The translations under genes were made by a program, and so were the position numbers. Below are positions 33,041 through 44,582 of a stretch of 64,000 nucleotides of DNA, piece after piece; positions within the stretch are counted from its first letter, which is position 1; the number at the start of each line of letters is the position of its first letter. Source of the stretch: Sambucus nigra (lineage: Eukaryota > Streptophyta > Magnoliopsida > Dipsacales > Adoxaceae); NCBI GenBank assembly GCA_949130495.1, contig OX422217.1:573968606-574032605 (forward strand). Reading direction: 5' to 3'. Below the pieces are notes generated by a model. The model was not told the origin of the DNA. It saw only the letters and a list, made by a program, of their open reading frames with translations, and searched no databases.

Positions 33041-33439
33041 AGTATGTTCTTTTCTAGAAATATCTTATGTTGAGTTGTTATTATTTTCCAATTTTTCTCC
33101 AACTTTCTGTTCATAGAGTACTATTGTGTGGAACCTCTAGTGTAGCACACAAGGTGTTATACTATTGAACCGCCGTCAGGTGCCAATTTTTCGTAAGCCG
33201 TTAGCCAGGTGGGCGTTAGGCGTGAAGGCGTACATGCAGGAAACGGGTACAAATCTAAAATAGTGGATTGAGGTGCGACACATAAAGAGAGAGCTGCAGG
33301 AGGCAAAGACCGGAGAAAAATAGTAACAAAGCTAAATAGATGAAGGAAAGAAGATAAAGATATTGCAGACCAGCAGGAAGGTATAACTCGAACCAAACCC
33401 TTAACTATTTTACATATTATTGTTTTAAAAGAAACTTTC

Positions 33440-33961
33440 ATGAGCCTACAAATCACTACAGACTTTTTAGAATTTGTTAATAAAAAAAGTTTAGACTTAA
33501 CTAGAGAAATTCAAGATTGGACTCTTACAGACCCTAAAGATAAAGAACTTATAAAAACTGCTTTAACATACGCAGGTGGTACTTTCAATTATATAGACCA
33601 GGTTACTGAGTGATTAGTACGTGAAGTACCTAGAATAGAAATAATTAGAACAGGGATCCGTGATCTCTTTAGACAAAAATTAAGAACCGAAGATTTTGCA
33701 GACTCAAGAACTGAAAAATATCAAGGATATACTAGAATACTTGAAGACAGTATAGACATATTAAAATTTATTAGACGAAAAAGGCTAGTAGAAACCAAAG
33801 CTATTTTAATTAGAGTCGGAGGAATCCGTCATCTCCTTAAAAACGTAGAAACAGTTGCCCCTAGAACATATCGTAGATTTTTGTCATCCTATGGTGATAA
33901 TAATTTAGACAAATTTATAAATAACGATATAATTGATATTGTTAATCAAATATATAAATAA
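33440..33961 (+). pseudogene. Pararetrovirus ORF downstream of the promoter, unknown product
   Basis: ATG at 33,440 opens a 173-codon reading (MSLQITTDFLEFVNKKSLDL) with one internal TGA near 33,611 and a terminal TAA at 33,959. It is rich in I, L, R and K and predicted helical. Sequence downstream (33,962-34,220) looks like more decayed coding DNA ([20 protein letters not shown]). Lying about 550 bases downstream of the TATA box, it is placed where the first ORF of a circular genome would be. It is not similar by eye to the ORF at 2,113, so it may be a separate upstream ORF in a permuted copy. Confidence 0.5.
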
Positions 33962-34339
33962 ACTAGACTGATAAACCTGTCATACCGTATAAGGTATTTA
34001 AGACTAGAATATTTTCTATCAAAATCGCTTGCAATTTCCAGACTCTCCGAGAAAAATATTTACATAGATAATCCCCATTATTCAGAATTTCAGTATGATA
34101 GTGACGAAAGAAGTCGGAGAAGTAGCAGCTCTGAAACTTCTCTTAGAATTGACGTTAAAAATAAGCTTAAGAATCTAGAAATTATTGGGGTAGAAATTTC
34201 TATTCCGAAAACATTAGAAAAAGACAAAGGCATAAAAAGACAAGGCGGTCTCCGAAATGTGGTCCTAAAAAGACAAAAGCGGTCCCAAAATCATATGGTT
34301 GACATTACCCGTTATTTAAGATTGTCGGAGAGCCTTACC

Positions 34340-34478
<139 letters not shown>

Positions 34479-34866
34479 CTATAGTACATCATGCTCAATA
34501 CATCAGTCATGCATCACGCCTAATTCTAGGCCCTAAGGATTTTTTTCCCTTCAAATTTTATATTTTTCCCTTGAAATTAACCTACCAATCAACCCATATG
34601 CAAAAAATTAGGTCAAAATATATTTTGTAGCTATTTTTAAAAATTTCACAAAAAAATGCTAAAAATACCTTATTTATAAGGGTCTGCGCTAACATTTTTG
34701 TAGATTTTTTAAAAATAGTTACAAAATGTATTTTGACCTAATTTTTCGCATATGGGTTGATTGGGAGGTTAATTTCAAGAGAAAAATATAAAATTTGAAA
34801 AAAAAAAGTTTTCTAGGACCTAGAATTAGGTGTGATGTACGGTGTGATGTATAGTGCATGATATAG
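34479..34866. mobile_element. Palindromic MITE, family A, copy 2 (complete)
   Basis: The ends pair as CTATAGTACATCATGC...GCATGATATAG. The arms share TTGAAATTAACC, CAACCCATATGC and AGGTCAAAATA with copy 1 at 1-371. It is flanked by the microsatellite on the left and family B on the right. Confidence 0.82.
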
Positions 34867-34891
34867 GTGAACCTTCCTCTATATATATATA

Positions 34892-35044
34892 TAATAATGC
34901 TCTTGTGCGAACTAGTCAGCATTTTAAGAATGTGGACCGGACATGTGTCCCCTAACGGTGCGCCTAGAAATTATCGCCTAAATTATAGGCACACTCTCTC
35001 TTTTCTAGGTCATCACCAAGTGACGCATGTCCGGTCTGCACTCT
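34892..35044. mobile_element. Palindromic MITE, family B, copy 2 (right end shortened)
   Basis: It starts AATGCTCTTGTGCGAACTAG and contains GGACCGGACATGTGTCCC and the inverse GACGCATGTCCGGTC. The right arm ends at CACTCTTATAAATATA without the CACAAGAG end, so part is lost into the (TA)n at 35,046-35,105. Confidence 0.75.
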
Positions 35045-35104
<60 letters not shown>

Positions 35105-35109
<5 letters not shown>

Positions 35110-35237
35110 TTATAAATTATTTGACCAATTTATTTAACCAGTAAATTTTACTGTCTATATAATATTAACAAAAAAAAATGTCACTGTTTGTGAAAATGTC
35201 ATTTCTACTGCATACAGTAAAGTTTACTGTATGTGTA
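35105..35237. mobile_element. Palindromic MITE, family D, right half only
   Basis: GAGATTATAAATTATTTGAC through AAATGTCACTGTTTGTGAAA matches the right half of the element at 1,131-1,391. The left half is replaced by (TA)n. Confidence 0.72.
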
Positions 35238-37314
35238 ATTTATTTTCTTTGAAATTTTATAGGCTTTATGAGTCTTATTTGATAGATCTCAACGAGAAGA
35301 TTTCAAAAATAGTAATTTTGAAAAAACGGATTTGTCAATCAAAAGTTATGATCATTTGAAAATTAAAAAAAAAAAGTTCAATCACTTATATAACTTCCCC
35401 AAGGAAATTACGGATGGTTTGTTTTAAAAGGTTATAATTGTGAAAAAAAAGTTACAAAAAATTAGGCGTTGGACCTATATGTAGGAGGAAAATATGGTGA
35501 AAGTAGAATGAGTAAACAAATATCTAATAGGGCTTATACGTGAAAACCCCATAAAAATTTAAATGTGATACGTGTCCCACTATACAGAAAAAAACTTTAA
35601 ATGTACATACGTGATGTGTCCTTATTTGTATCGAGCACGGACATGTGATGCCCTCCACACATGAGGTTTGATTAATATACTGTTTGCATTTATGCAATTG
35701 TATCCAAGCTTGAGTTATAATTGCTTCGAAGTACAAATTATTAATTGAAGATTTGTAAAAAATCAAAAAGTAAACTTAAAAAAATTTGACATGGGGGCTT
35801 CCGTTGGAAATTGGTCGATGATTTGTACCACTCTATGTCGCAACACCCAAGTGGACGTCACCAAAATAGTTCTTGTACAAACTATTAATTGAATATAGTT
35901 CACCCTCGTGTGTTAGGCTCACCTCACGTCAAGTTTGAGGGGCATGTTAGATCGTGAGTCCTATATACTTTATCAAATGAGTTGATATATCCAACAGAAA
36001 CTAATAAGTAGAGGACACAGAGAGCCGAATCTCCTAATTGCTTCTTAAAAAGGTGTCTAAAAATGGCTCATTCCACTAATTTAGGATTAATTGGGACATT
36101 GCACCAAGTTTTTTAGACCACTGGTTTACAAACGACCTATGTCATCACAATAAGTAGCTTTCATGTTTAACTAACTCTTCCACCGCAAAAAAAAGTAGGT
36201 TTCATATTTAACTAACTCACTTTTCATGGGCTTTTTGAGACCTTCTCCCCGCTCCTGCTGATGAAACAAAAGACCCACACGATAAACACCAAAACAAGTA
36301 GAAAAAACAAGAGACTTCTCAATAAAGACTCTGTACTGTACGTGATGCATGATCAATTATTGTTGCAGGCAGCATAGTGGGGGCACAGCCTTTTGGAGAG
36401 AAAGGAGTTGAAGAAAAATGTGCTAAATGAACACCCAGCTTTAACAGGAAAGTGGGTTTGCTTTATATAGCAAGTGTGAATGTGTTTACTCCTACTTTGA
36501 CTACTACACCCATGCTTTTTTCCTTCTTTTTTTTTTCCCTCTTAGAATGGACAATTGATATAGTGAGCTATATACATTGTTCTTACAAAGTGGAGTTCAA
36601 TGTTCATGCATCTACTCATGAGGACAAATTTGTGTGTAATCATCATGAAAAGTTAATGATATCAAGCACTTTGACCAACTTTCTTTAATTTGAGAACAAG
36701 ATTATAGTTTAATATAACCATCTAACTATATTAAGAGTATTTTATCATTTTTTAACTAAAAATATTCTAAAAATATTTTGCTATCTTAAAATGGTGGTTT
36801 GCTGTAAAGCTTTGGGTATAATGCACGTTCTTAAGATATATATTTGTTTGTCATGTGTGTCTCTCTCTCGTGACAAGTTGAAATGCCACAAAAAGTTAAT
36901 ATATTTTATTATTTTAAATTAATATGATTTTAAAATTATAATATCACGTGACCGATCCTATGTGATGGGATTAAGGTGAAGATGATGATGATAATCATGA
37001 ATGTCATGTATAATTTAATTATAAAGTTGATAATAGAATGAAAAATAGTTTTCAGTAAAAATATGAAATATATTCACTTATTTTTTCCACAACTAATGTA
37101 TTTGAATTCAAAACATATGAACAAATATATAATGAAAATCAAAAGAAAATGAATAACATGTCATATTTTATTATAATGTTCTAATATAAGAATAAATTTG
37201 GGATAAAGTGCCACAAAGTAAAAATGAGTACAAAGTATATATTTTAGTAAAATACTAAAAAAAAAATTAAAAATATGAAAAATTATGCATAAAAGTTTTA
37301 AAAAGATGTAACCT
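35238..37314. other. AT-rich intergenic DNA, no gene recognised
   Basis: Only short ORFs with no familiar motif occur (for example 36,452-36,688). The sequence is free of stretches resembling the elements described elsewhere in the window. It separates the virus/MITE block from the second Tat element. Confidence 0.5.
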
Positions 37315-37329
37315 CTTCAATCACTCTAT

Positions 37330-38382
37330 ACGAACCATGCCTGTTTGGGTGAAGCTTGTTGGGTTTCTGCCATGTCTTCTTCAGGACAAAGTCCCCCACC
37401 TTCAACGGCTGAGCCTTCACCCTTTTATTTTAAAACTTCACTATCCTTTGCTAATAGTTAGCTTGCCTAACCTCATCATCTTCTCTTCTTTCTTCCACAA
37501 TGTCCAAATCAAGTCTTTGTTCCACAACATTCTCTTTCGGGTCATACGTCTGAACCCTATGGGTTGGGAGACCTACCTCTGTTAGCACCATTGCCTCTGA
37601 GCCATAAGCCAACATGAATGGCGTTTCCCCAGTTGGAGTCCTCACTGTCATCATGTAAGCCCATAGGACAACATACACCTCTTCAATCCATCCCCCCTTG
37701 GCATCCTCCAATCTTTTCTTGATTCTACCTGGGGTCGCCCAGGAGTGGAGAAGAACTGCTTGATACCGACTCGTTCACAATATTTCTATAGGGATATGTT
37801 CTTTAATTGCATTCCATTATACGAAATCAGGGTATTAGGTAGGTCATATCTACAGATGATGTTTTTCCAGATAAACTGAAAAGCTTTCTTCTCTGTGATC
37901 GGAATCATTGGCTCAAACTCTATCCACTTTGAAAAATGATGAATCGCCACAATCAAATAACGATAATTATTCACAGCTCTTGGCAATGGCCCAACCAAAT
38001 CAATCCCTCAGGCCGCAAATGGCCAGGGAGAAGTAATGAAGGTAAGAGGCTGATGAGGCTGATGGGGTATGTTGGAAAACCTCTGGCACTTATCACACTT
38101 CTTAACATATGCAGCTACATCTTTGGCCAACGTTGACCACCAATAACATTGAGTGATGATCCTCTTAGCTAATGACCTCCCTCTAATATGACTAGAGCAG
38201 GACCCTTCATGCACGTCCTTTAAAATATACTCTACCTTGGATAGATGGACACATCTGAGTAGAGGAAGTAAGAACCCTTTATTATATAACATGTCTCCAA
38301 TGAGGGAGAACTTGGCTGCTTTATACCTCAGCTTATTTCTCTCGGCTCTAGACTCTAGCAATTTCCCGATGATAAGATCCAT
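37330..38382 (-). pseudogene. Tat integrase
   Basis: The zinc-binding part reads DVHEGSCSSHIRGRSLAKRI and CDKCQRFSNIPHQP (38,080-38,260). The core has HHFSKWIEFEPM (37,900) and then ISYNGMQ, where an active enzyme has an Asp, before a frame change. The C-terminal part ETPFMLAYGSEAMVLTEVGL lies at 37,580-37,640, and the reading ends in GSYRVIEEV near 37,320. The enzyme would join element DNA to the chromosome. This copy is frameshifted and cut after the GSYRVIEEV part. Confidence 0.82.
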
Positions 38383-38389
38383 CCAGGAA

Positions 38390-38890
38390 GCTCATATACT
38401 GAAGCTGAAGAAAAATTCCACAGTATTTTCTTCTCCTTCAATCGTCGGCCGATGGAGAATCTCTACTGGGGCCCTTCTTCTAATTTCAGTTTTAGTGGCT
38501 GAGGCTAACCTTGTCAGAGCGTCGGATCAGCCATTGTTTAACTGGGGTATCCTCTTCAGCTGCACTTCACTAAAATGCTTCAATGTTGTCTTCAACCTTA
38601 CCAGGTACTTGGCCATTCTGTCGTCATTGACCTCATATACTCCCAAAATTTGGTTAACAACCAACTTGGAATCACTATGGACAAGGAGTTGGTCAACATT
38701 CAGTGCCCTGGAAAGGGAGATGCCTGCTAAGAGAGCCTCATACTCTTATTCGTTATTGAAGGCTTTGAAGATGAACCTCAGTGCATACTCTATAACAGTC
38801 CTATCTGGGGACGACCCAATTAATCCTGCTCCACTTTTGTTCTCATATGAAGATCCATCAACGAAGAGGTTCCACACAGTACCATTTTGA
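38390..38890 (-). pseudogene. Tat additional RNase H
   Basis: The minus reading WNLFVDGSSYENKSGAGLIG, then EYEALLAGISLSRALNVDQL and VHSDSKLVVNQI, contains the Asp, Glu and Asp of an RNase H fold (DGSS, EYEALLAG, HSDSKL). It is followed by DALTRLAS. One or more stops interrupt it. It lies between the RT-linked RNase H and integrase. Confidence 0.8.
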
Positions 38891-38904
38891 GAAAAATTAC
38901 CCTC

Positions 38905-39515
38905 TTACAGGGTTATATTCTTAAAGAGGTATCGCTCCTCCTCATTCTCAGATAACTTATTTATTGTTGAACTCATCTCGACCTCGATCGAGAGAGGGCA
39001 CACCCTGCTCTCTTGTTCATAAGTTGTAGCTTCAATATCTTCAGTATCGATCTCATCCCAGGTGAACTCGGCTATGAAGTCTACCAGGGCCTGCCCCTTA
39101 ATGGCCGTTCTCGACTGGTAAAAGATATCGAATTCCCCCAACGCAGTTTCCCACGTCATCATCCTTCCTAACTTCTCAGGCTTGTGTTGACCTGTCTAAG
39201 GGGTGAGTCTGTGAGGACCACCATGGTATGTGCCTGGAAATAGGGATTCACCTTCATTGAGGTATGGATTAGAGCATAGGCCAACTTCTCCATTTTCGGG
39301 TATCTTTATTGTTAAAGTACAATGGTTTCTGAATTTCATCCGCTTCTCTGACAATAGCGGCACTAATGGCCGACTCCAAAGCCGCTAGGAAATGATACAA
39401 CTTCTCTCCTTGGACTAGTCTAGACAATAAGAGTGGAGAGTCAAGATATGACTTTAAATCTTGGAAGGCCTTATCACACTCATCGTTCCATTCAAAAGAT
39501 TTTCTCAACACTTTA
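38905..39515 (-). pseudogene. Tat RT-linked RNase H region
   Basis: FEWNDECDKAFQDLKSYLDS (39,440-39,500) is the canonical connection after RT. ALESAISAAIVREADEIQKP follows, and after a frame change KGQALVDFIAEFTW at about 39,070-39,110. Several frameshifts separate the parts. Confidence 0.75.
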
Positions 39516-39519
39516 AAGA

Positions 39520-40370
39520 AAGGAAGGCATTATTAGTAGCTCTAAACACAAACCTGTTTAATATGGTCACTCGTCTAGTTAGTCTCTGCACATCCTTTAT
39601 TTTTGTAGGAGTCTTCATCTCTAAAAAACCTTTGATTATTTCGGGGTTGGCTTCAATCCCCCTCTGATTCACGATGAAGCCTATGAATTTTCATGCTCCC
39701 ACGCCGAAGACACACTTGGCAAGGTGGAGTTTTATCATATACTCATCCATTGTGTCAAAAGTGCACTTAAGGTCGGCCATTTGAGTGTCAGCCTTGAGGC
39801 TCTTGGTCAACATGTTATTGACATACACTTCCATCATCTTCCCAATTTGGTCCTCAAACATTTTTTTCACCAGCCTTTGATATGTTGTCCCATTATTTTT
39901 CAATTCGAAGGGCATAACCTTTTAACAATAGGGCCGCTTGTCAGTAGCATCAACCATCTTATCGATCCTTAGCAATGGGAAGTTATCTTTGGGGAAGGCT
40001 TTGTTCAAATCCGTAAAATTAACACACATCCTCCATTTGCCATTAGCTTTGGGGACAATGACAGTATTTGCAATCCATTCAGGGTAAATGACTTCCCTGA
40101 TGAAGTCGACCTTCTCCAACTTTTTCACCTCTTCCCGGATGACATCATAATTTTCTCGAGAGTAGACTCTCCTTCTTTACCTGATTGGCCTTACATCCTT
40201 GTCCATGTTGAGCTTATGGCAAAGGACCTTCGGATCAATGCCTAGCATATCCTAATGGCTCTAAGAGAAGATACTATATCTCTTATGTAACAGCTTGATC
40301 AACTCCTCTTTTACCTCTTGCCTATCTGGATGGTTTTTTTGGCTCCTCCTCATTGAGGATGATGGATTAT
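39520..40370 (-). pseudogene. Tat reverse transcriptase
   Basis: VIVPKANGKWRMCVNFTDLN (40,010-40,070) and PFELKNNGTTYQRLVKKMF (39,857-39,915) are canonical RT blocks. The catalytic box at 39,811-39,828 reads VYVNNM, with Asn at both positions where active enzymes carry Asp. The reading before and after is broken by stops. Confidence 0.82.
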
Positions 40371-40699
40371 ACCATCTCAATGGCCTCTGCCTTCTTCAGC
40401 TTTTTTTCATCTCTATGGTCTAAGGTATCAATGTTGTAGGTCATAGTGGCCCTTTTATATGCTTTTCTCTCCTCGGCTGAGTTGAAGTAACATTCGCGTG
40501 CCTCAACTTGGTCCCCCTGAACTTCCCCTACCCCATATGGGGTCAGGAATTTAATCATTTGGTGGAGTGTTGAGGGCAAGACCTTAAATTCCTTGAGGGA
40601 TACCCTTTTGGGAATTATATTTTAAGCCAAATAGATATTTTCATCCATGATCAAGAAGCTGATCTTCCTTGTAAGACATTTCGGCCAGTTATTTCCCAT

Positions 40700-41020
40700 T
40701 CACACTTCCATTTTATATATGCACAGGGTTTTCACCTTCTCACCACTAAAGCCAATGAGTGGTTGGTGATAGGGAATCAACCTTTTCTTGCTCAAACCCA
40801 AACCTTTGTAACAGTCCCAAAACATAACGTCGGTCAAACTGCCGTCGTCCACCAAAATCCTTGGCACTTCATAAGCATGTACTAGTGTGGTGATGACCAA
40901 AGGGTCATCGTGTGGAGCTAAATTCATTTTAAAATCTAATCTTGAAAAACTAACAACCAAGGTATATATATCAACTTTTGCTCTCTTACCTTTCACAGGC
41001 TCTAGTGCAACTGAGTTCAT
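40700..41020 (-). pseudogene. Tat aspartic protease
   Basis: HDDPLVITTLVHAYEVPRIL is followed by VDDGSLTDVMF (about 40,830-40,865) and GFSGEKVKTL. Plant Tat elements usually have a D.GSS-type active site here, and this copy has DDGSL. Confidence 0.72.
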
Positions 41021-41029
41021 AGTTTTCGG

Positions 41030-42200
41030 CTTTTGAGGGAGAGCTTTGGCCTCTGCTACACGTGCTTTTCTATCAGGGACTTATTTTTCTCCTTCAGTAA
41101 GACCCCTGCAGATCATCTTGACCTCATGCAAGATCATCTTGAGCCGACCCTTTGGATCAGCAAACTTAGGAGGGAGGTTAGGATTATCTTCATCATAGTC
41201 ATTCGACTCATCGTCCTCTTAACTAGCTTGAGCATCCGACTTACACTTGTCATTTTTCTTCTTCTTTTGGGCATCATCTTGACCACCCTTTAAACTATGA
41301 TTGTCTACATACTTTCTCAATTTCCCAACTTTCAACATCTTCTCAATTTCATCCTTGAGAGCAAATACTTATCGGTTAGGTGCCCATGATCTTGGTGGAA
41401 CTCACACCAAAGATTCTTATTTCTCTTATTTGGAGGATCTTTCAACTTCTCAGGACACCTCAAGGACCGATCATTATTTTATGTCATTTAGGTCGTACTC
41501 ACAGCAGACTGTCAGAGGAGTGTAGTCGGCGAATTTATCATCCATCGACCTCTTTTTACAGTTCTTGTTCTTTTTCCGGAACTTGCCTCCATTATTTGTT
41601 CCCTTCCCATCCTCATTATTTGCTTCCATAGCCTATTCGGCATTCATGAACTTACCAACCATTGCCAATAGCTCGGCCATTAAGTTTGATGGGTCTTCAG
41701 TAACTTTCCAAAGTAGTTTTCATTTTTGCAGACCTCCAATTAGAGTTGTCATTGTAATGCTCTCGTAATAATCTTCGACATATAGATTTTCTTTGTTGAA
41801 CCTCGTAATATACTCCCTAAGAGTATCATTCTTCCCCTACTTAACATATAACAGGTGTGTTGTCTTCTTTTGGGGTCTCACCCCAAAGAAGAAGTTGTGT
41901 ATGAATCTCTCTGTGAGCTATTTGAAATTCTCAACTGAGTTCTTTGGGTGTGATGTAAACCAAACATGGGCAGCTCCAATCAATGTGCTTGAGAAGGCAC
42001 AACATCTCATCTGATCTGAGACTGAGTAAATATCGACAGTCGACTGGTACATTTCTACATGGTGGACTAGATTAATGCTCCCATCATACTTGGGAGTGAC
42101 TATCAGCGGCTTGAATTTATCCGGGGTTAGATAATCGACGATCCTAGCTACGAAGTGGGAGCCTTCAGAGTAGCCTCTTTGCAAGGGGTCTCGAATCTTT
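41030..42200 (-). pseudogene. Tat gag
   Basis: The N-terminal gag part (KFKPLIVTPKYDGSINLVHH, then CCAFSSTLIGAAHVWFTSHP) reads at 41,918-42,184. A finger motif related to WCEFHQDHGHLT lies at about 41,371-41,412, with the later Cys lost. The rest is frameshifted. It forms the particle shell in active elements. Confidence 0.75.
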
Positions 42201-43211
42201 AAGATATCCCCTATTTTGTCTTCTAATCTCTAAATAGAGTCGTTTCAGGGTCTCTCGGTCATCGCTACAACATCAGCTTGGGTTCTATTATCTCTAGCTC
42301 CCACTCTGGCATTCGAACGCACTGAGTGTTCCTTAGGAGTTGTCCTTTGTTGACTATTAACTTTTGTTTGCTCCTCGTCTTGATCTCTTAAAGGTCAACA
42401 GTCATCAAATCTATCATTTCTTCTAGAGCCTACAATACTTCTGGACCTGGAGAGGTGATTCCTCAGATCGCTCGCTGCTGAGCGGAGCCTATCAAAGGCC
42501 GACCCCCTACTTAACCTTTCTAATAGTGATGTTTTGGGACTGCACTCTCTGCTTGGCCTACCACACTCGGCCCGACTGGGTTAGATTGGTTGTACACTGC
42601 CTCTAGAAATTTCATAAGGTTCCCAGTATTCCCTTTCGTCCTTGTCATCATACTAGTCATCCTCGTCATCGGGGCATTCTTGACCCAGCCTACCCAAGCG
42701 TAAATACCTAGGGTCGGCTATGTCCCTGCGCCAGTGTTGAGGGAGGAGATCGTTTATGGAGCCTTGGGTTGTCCCCTTGCCATTTAATCTACAACACCTT
42801 CTCTAGTGATCGAAGTTATCAGCTCATCTCCAATGCCAACAGGCCTAACTGCCATATTTTCGCTGAAAGCATTAAGGGTTACGTACATTTGTCATTGACT
42901 GTCTACCAAGGAGTGTAGGTCTCCACTACCTCAGCCATTTCTGACTAAGGAGCAGCCTTGATAGTACTAGGACCACCTATAATTGGTGGATATGCTGCCA
43001 TCTGGATAATTTTGACGGTGAGGAAATTCAATTGAGTTACTGGTAGTAAGTTTGAAGAGAAGAAAATGATCTAAAACTTTTCCAGAGCTCTTTCAATGTT
43101 GGTATAAGATCACCAGAGGATGAGACAGGACCACCACCAGAGGATTTGGTAAAGTAGCTATAGAAAAAGGGGATGGGAATAGCCATCCCACTCCCACAGA
43201 CAGTGCCAGAC
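42201..43211 (-). other. Gag N-terminal/5' leader and degenerate primer site of the second Tat element
   Basis: Decayed sequence upstream of gag. Next to the LTR the minus strand reads GTCTGGCACTGTCTGTGGGA (43,192-43,211), a mutated form of the primer motif of the first Tat element. Confidence 0.6.
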
Positions 43212-44000
43212 TGATAATACCAGAATTGGTATCACCAGGTCAAAGTGATGAATGAATTCACACCAGTACAACAATGGCAGAAATATATCAATATAATAAT
43301 TGAGAGAGAGATGAGGAAAAGAGGAAGAACACCTGAATTTAAGTGGTTCAGCTGGAGCCTATGTCCAATGTGCAGTGTGAATGGTGGTTTTCACTATAAC
43401 AATGGCACTAATGGCCTATAAATACAACACTCGAGCTTTTCTCTCTCATTAAGCAATTTGACAAAGTTCTGCTAGGGTTGTGAGTAATCGATACTTTACA
43501 ATATAGAAGATGACGTGTACTTATAGTGTCTTGGGGGTGTAAACCCCTAAGTAAGTAATCAACATGTGCATGAGGGGGCTCCCAATAGCTAGTTGACACC
43601 TGTACCTCACACATATAACTAATCATAACGCAATATTCCCTCACGTGAGGGAATAATCTTGTTTTAACAGACTTATCCATGTGGGATTTTCCATCTTGGA
43701 TCTTTGTACTGCCCATACTGTAGATGTCGTCTGGAGGGGTCTCAGCCTGGCTGAGTACAAGGCTATTGATGTAGTGCAGGATTTCATATTGACAAGTGAC
43801 AAGTGTGGTCTTGGCTGAAGGCGTCAAGCTGAGACGTGCTATACAAGTCATCACCGGGTGTCGGATGAATTATAGGATGAGACAAGTCTTCGCTGATGAA
43901 ATGCTCTGCTAAGGTCTCGGCTCATAAGATGGACGAGGTTATGGATAATGATACCGACCCTAATCTGGACGAGTTTTGGGTACGACCTAAGTGGAGTCCT
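43212..44000 (-). repeat. 5' LTR of the second Tat element (outer limit uncertain)
   Basis: It starts at TGATAATACC beside the primer site and contains AGTGGTTCAGC...GGAGCCTATGTCCA, which parallels AGTGGTTCAGCC...GGCCTACATCCACT in the first Tat LTR. A TATAAGTA box reads on the minus strand near 43,520. No partner LTR is seen, so the outer end is estimated. Confidence 0.55.
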
Positions 44001-44566
44001 TTTGGAACTCGATTGTGGATATTAACGTCTATCGTCTTAGGATGAGGTCACACTTGGTCATATCATTTATACTTATATATTTATGTGCATCTCTGGTATA
44101 TGAGTGGTTATATATATCTATATATATATATGTATATGGTATGTTTACTTTTTGCGTCTTTGAAATTTTATTTATTCCATGTTTGTCATATGCTTCATCT
44201 TCGATTCAAATTGGAATGCTTATGATCATATTAGTATCTTTTGTTGCTTGTTTATATTGATATCTTATGCTTCAATTTTTGCATCAAAACTGGTATCATT
44301 TGTTTATTGTTTGGATTATTTGCGCTTGTGTTACCGAGTTAATTTACCATTTCATTTTACTTCACATCATCGAATGATATACTTTCTTCCCTTTATGTTC
44401 ACCTATATTACATTTTGGTTGAGAAGTTGCTTATATTGTGCAACTTTATCTTTATCTATTCCTGAGCAAAAAAGGGGGGGAAATGGTATATAACTCTTTA
44501 ATGGAAGGAGAGAAATATTTACCTTAGGGGGAGACGTATTACCTTAGGTGGAGATATTTGGACAAA

Positions 44567-44582
44567 GGGGGGGGGGGGGGGG
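44567..44582. repeat. Homopolymer run of 16 G
   Basis: A G16 tract at the end of a series of GGGGGAGA motifs in the purine-rich part of unit 1. The exact length may be a sequencing or assembly uncertainty. Confidence 0.9.

Larger units (their letters stand above)
1990..34250 (+). mobile_element. Endogenous pararetrovirus (Caulimoviridae-like), one copy split into four pieces
   Basis: Four plus-strand blocks (about 1,990-2,899; 8,556-11,971; 21,297-23,622; 31,168 to about 34,250) total roughly 9.7 kb. They read in sequence as one caulimovirid-type genome: primer-site-like motif, N-terminal ORF, movement-protein-like region, coat protein with zinc knuckle, aspartic protease, RT, RNase H, a further ORF, promoter and poly(A) signal. 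The gaps are filled exactly by elements with their own termini and target duplications. Many stops and frameshifts interrupt all ORFs, and catalytic motifs are altered, so this is a dead fossil. The outer boundaries are approximate: both ends fade into unrecognised AT-rich DNA next to (TA)n. The genus is not assigned, and the order of the terminal ORFs suggests a circularly permuted insertion. Confidence 0.8.
37315..44000 (-). mobile_element. Decayed Ty3-gypsy Tat-type retrotransposon, minus orientation, 3' end missing
   Basis: Read on the minus strand the order is LTR (43,212 to about 44,000), degenerate primer site, gag, protease, RT, RNase H, a second RNase H and integrase. The additional RNase H between RT-RNase H and integrase is a known hallmark of the Tat lineage. 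Stops and frameshifts are spread throughout. The right LTR starts TGATAATAC and its other limit is unclear. No matching LTR is seen below 37,315, so the 3' end has been lost. Confidence 0.8.

Noticed and set aside
36452..36688. 78-residue plus-strand ORF
   Set aside because: Low complexity (F-run from poly-T) and no family resemblance.
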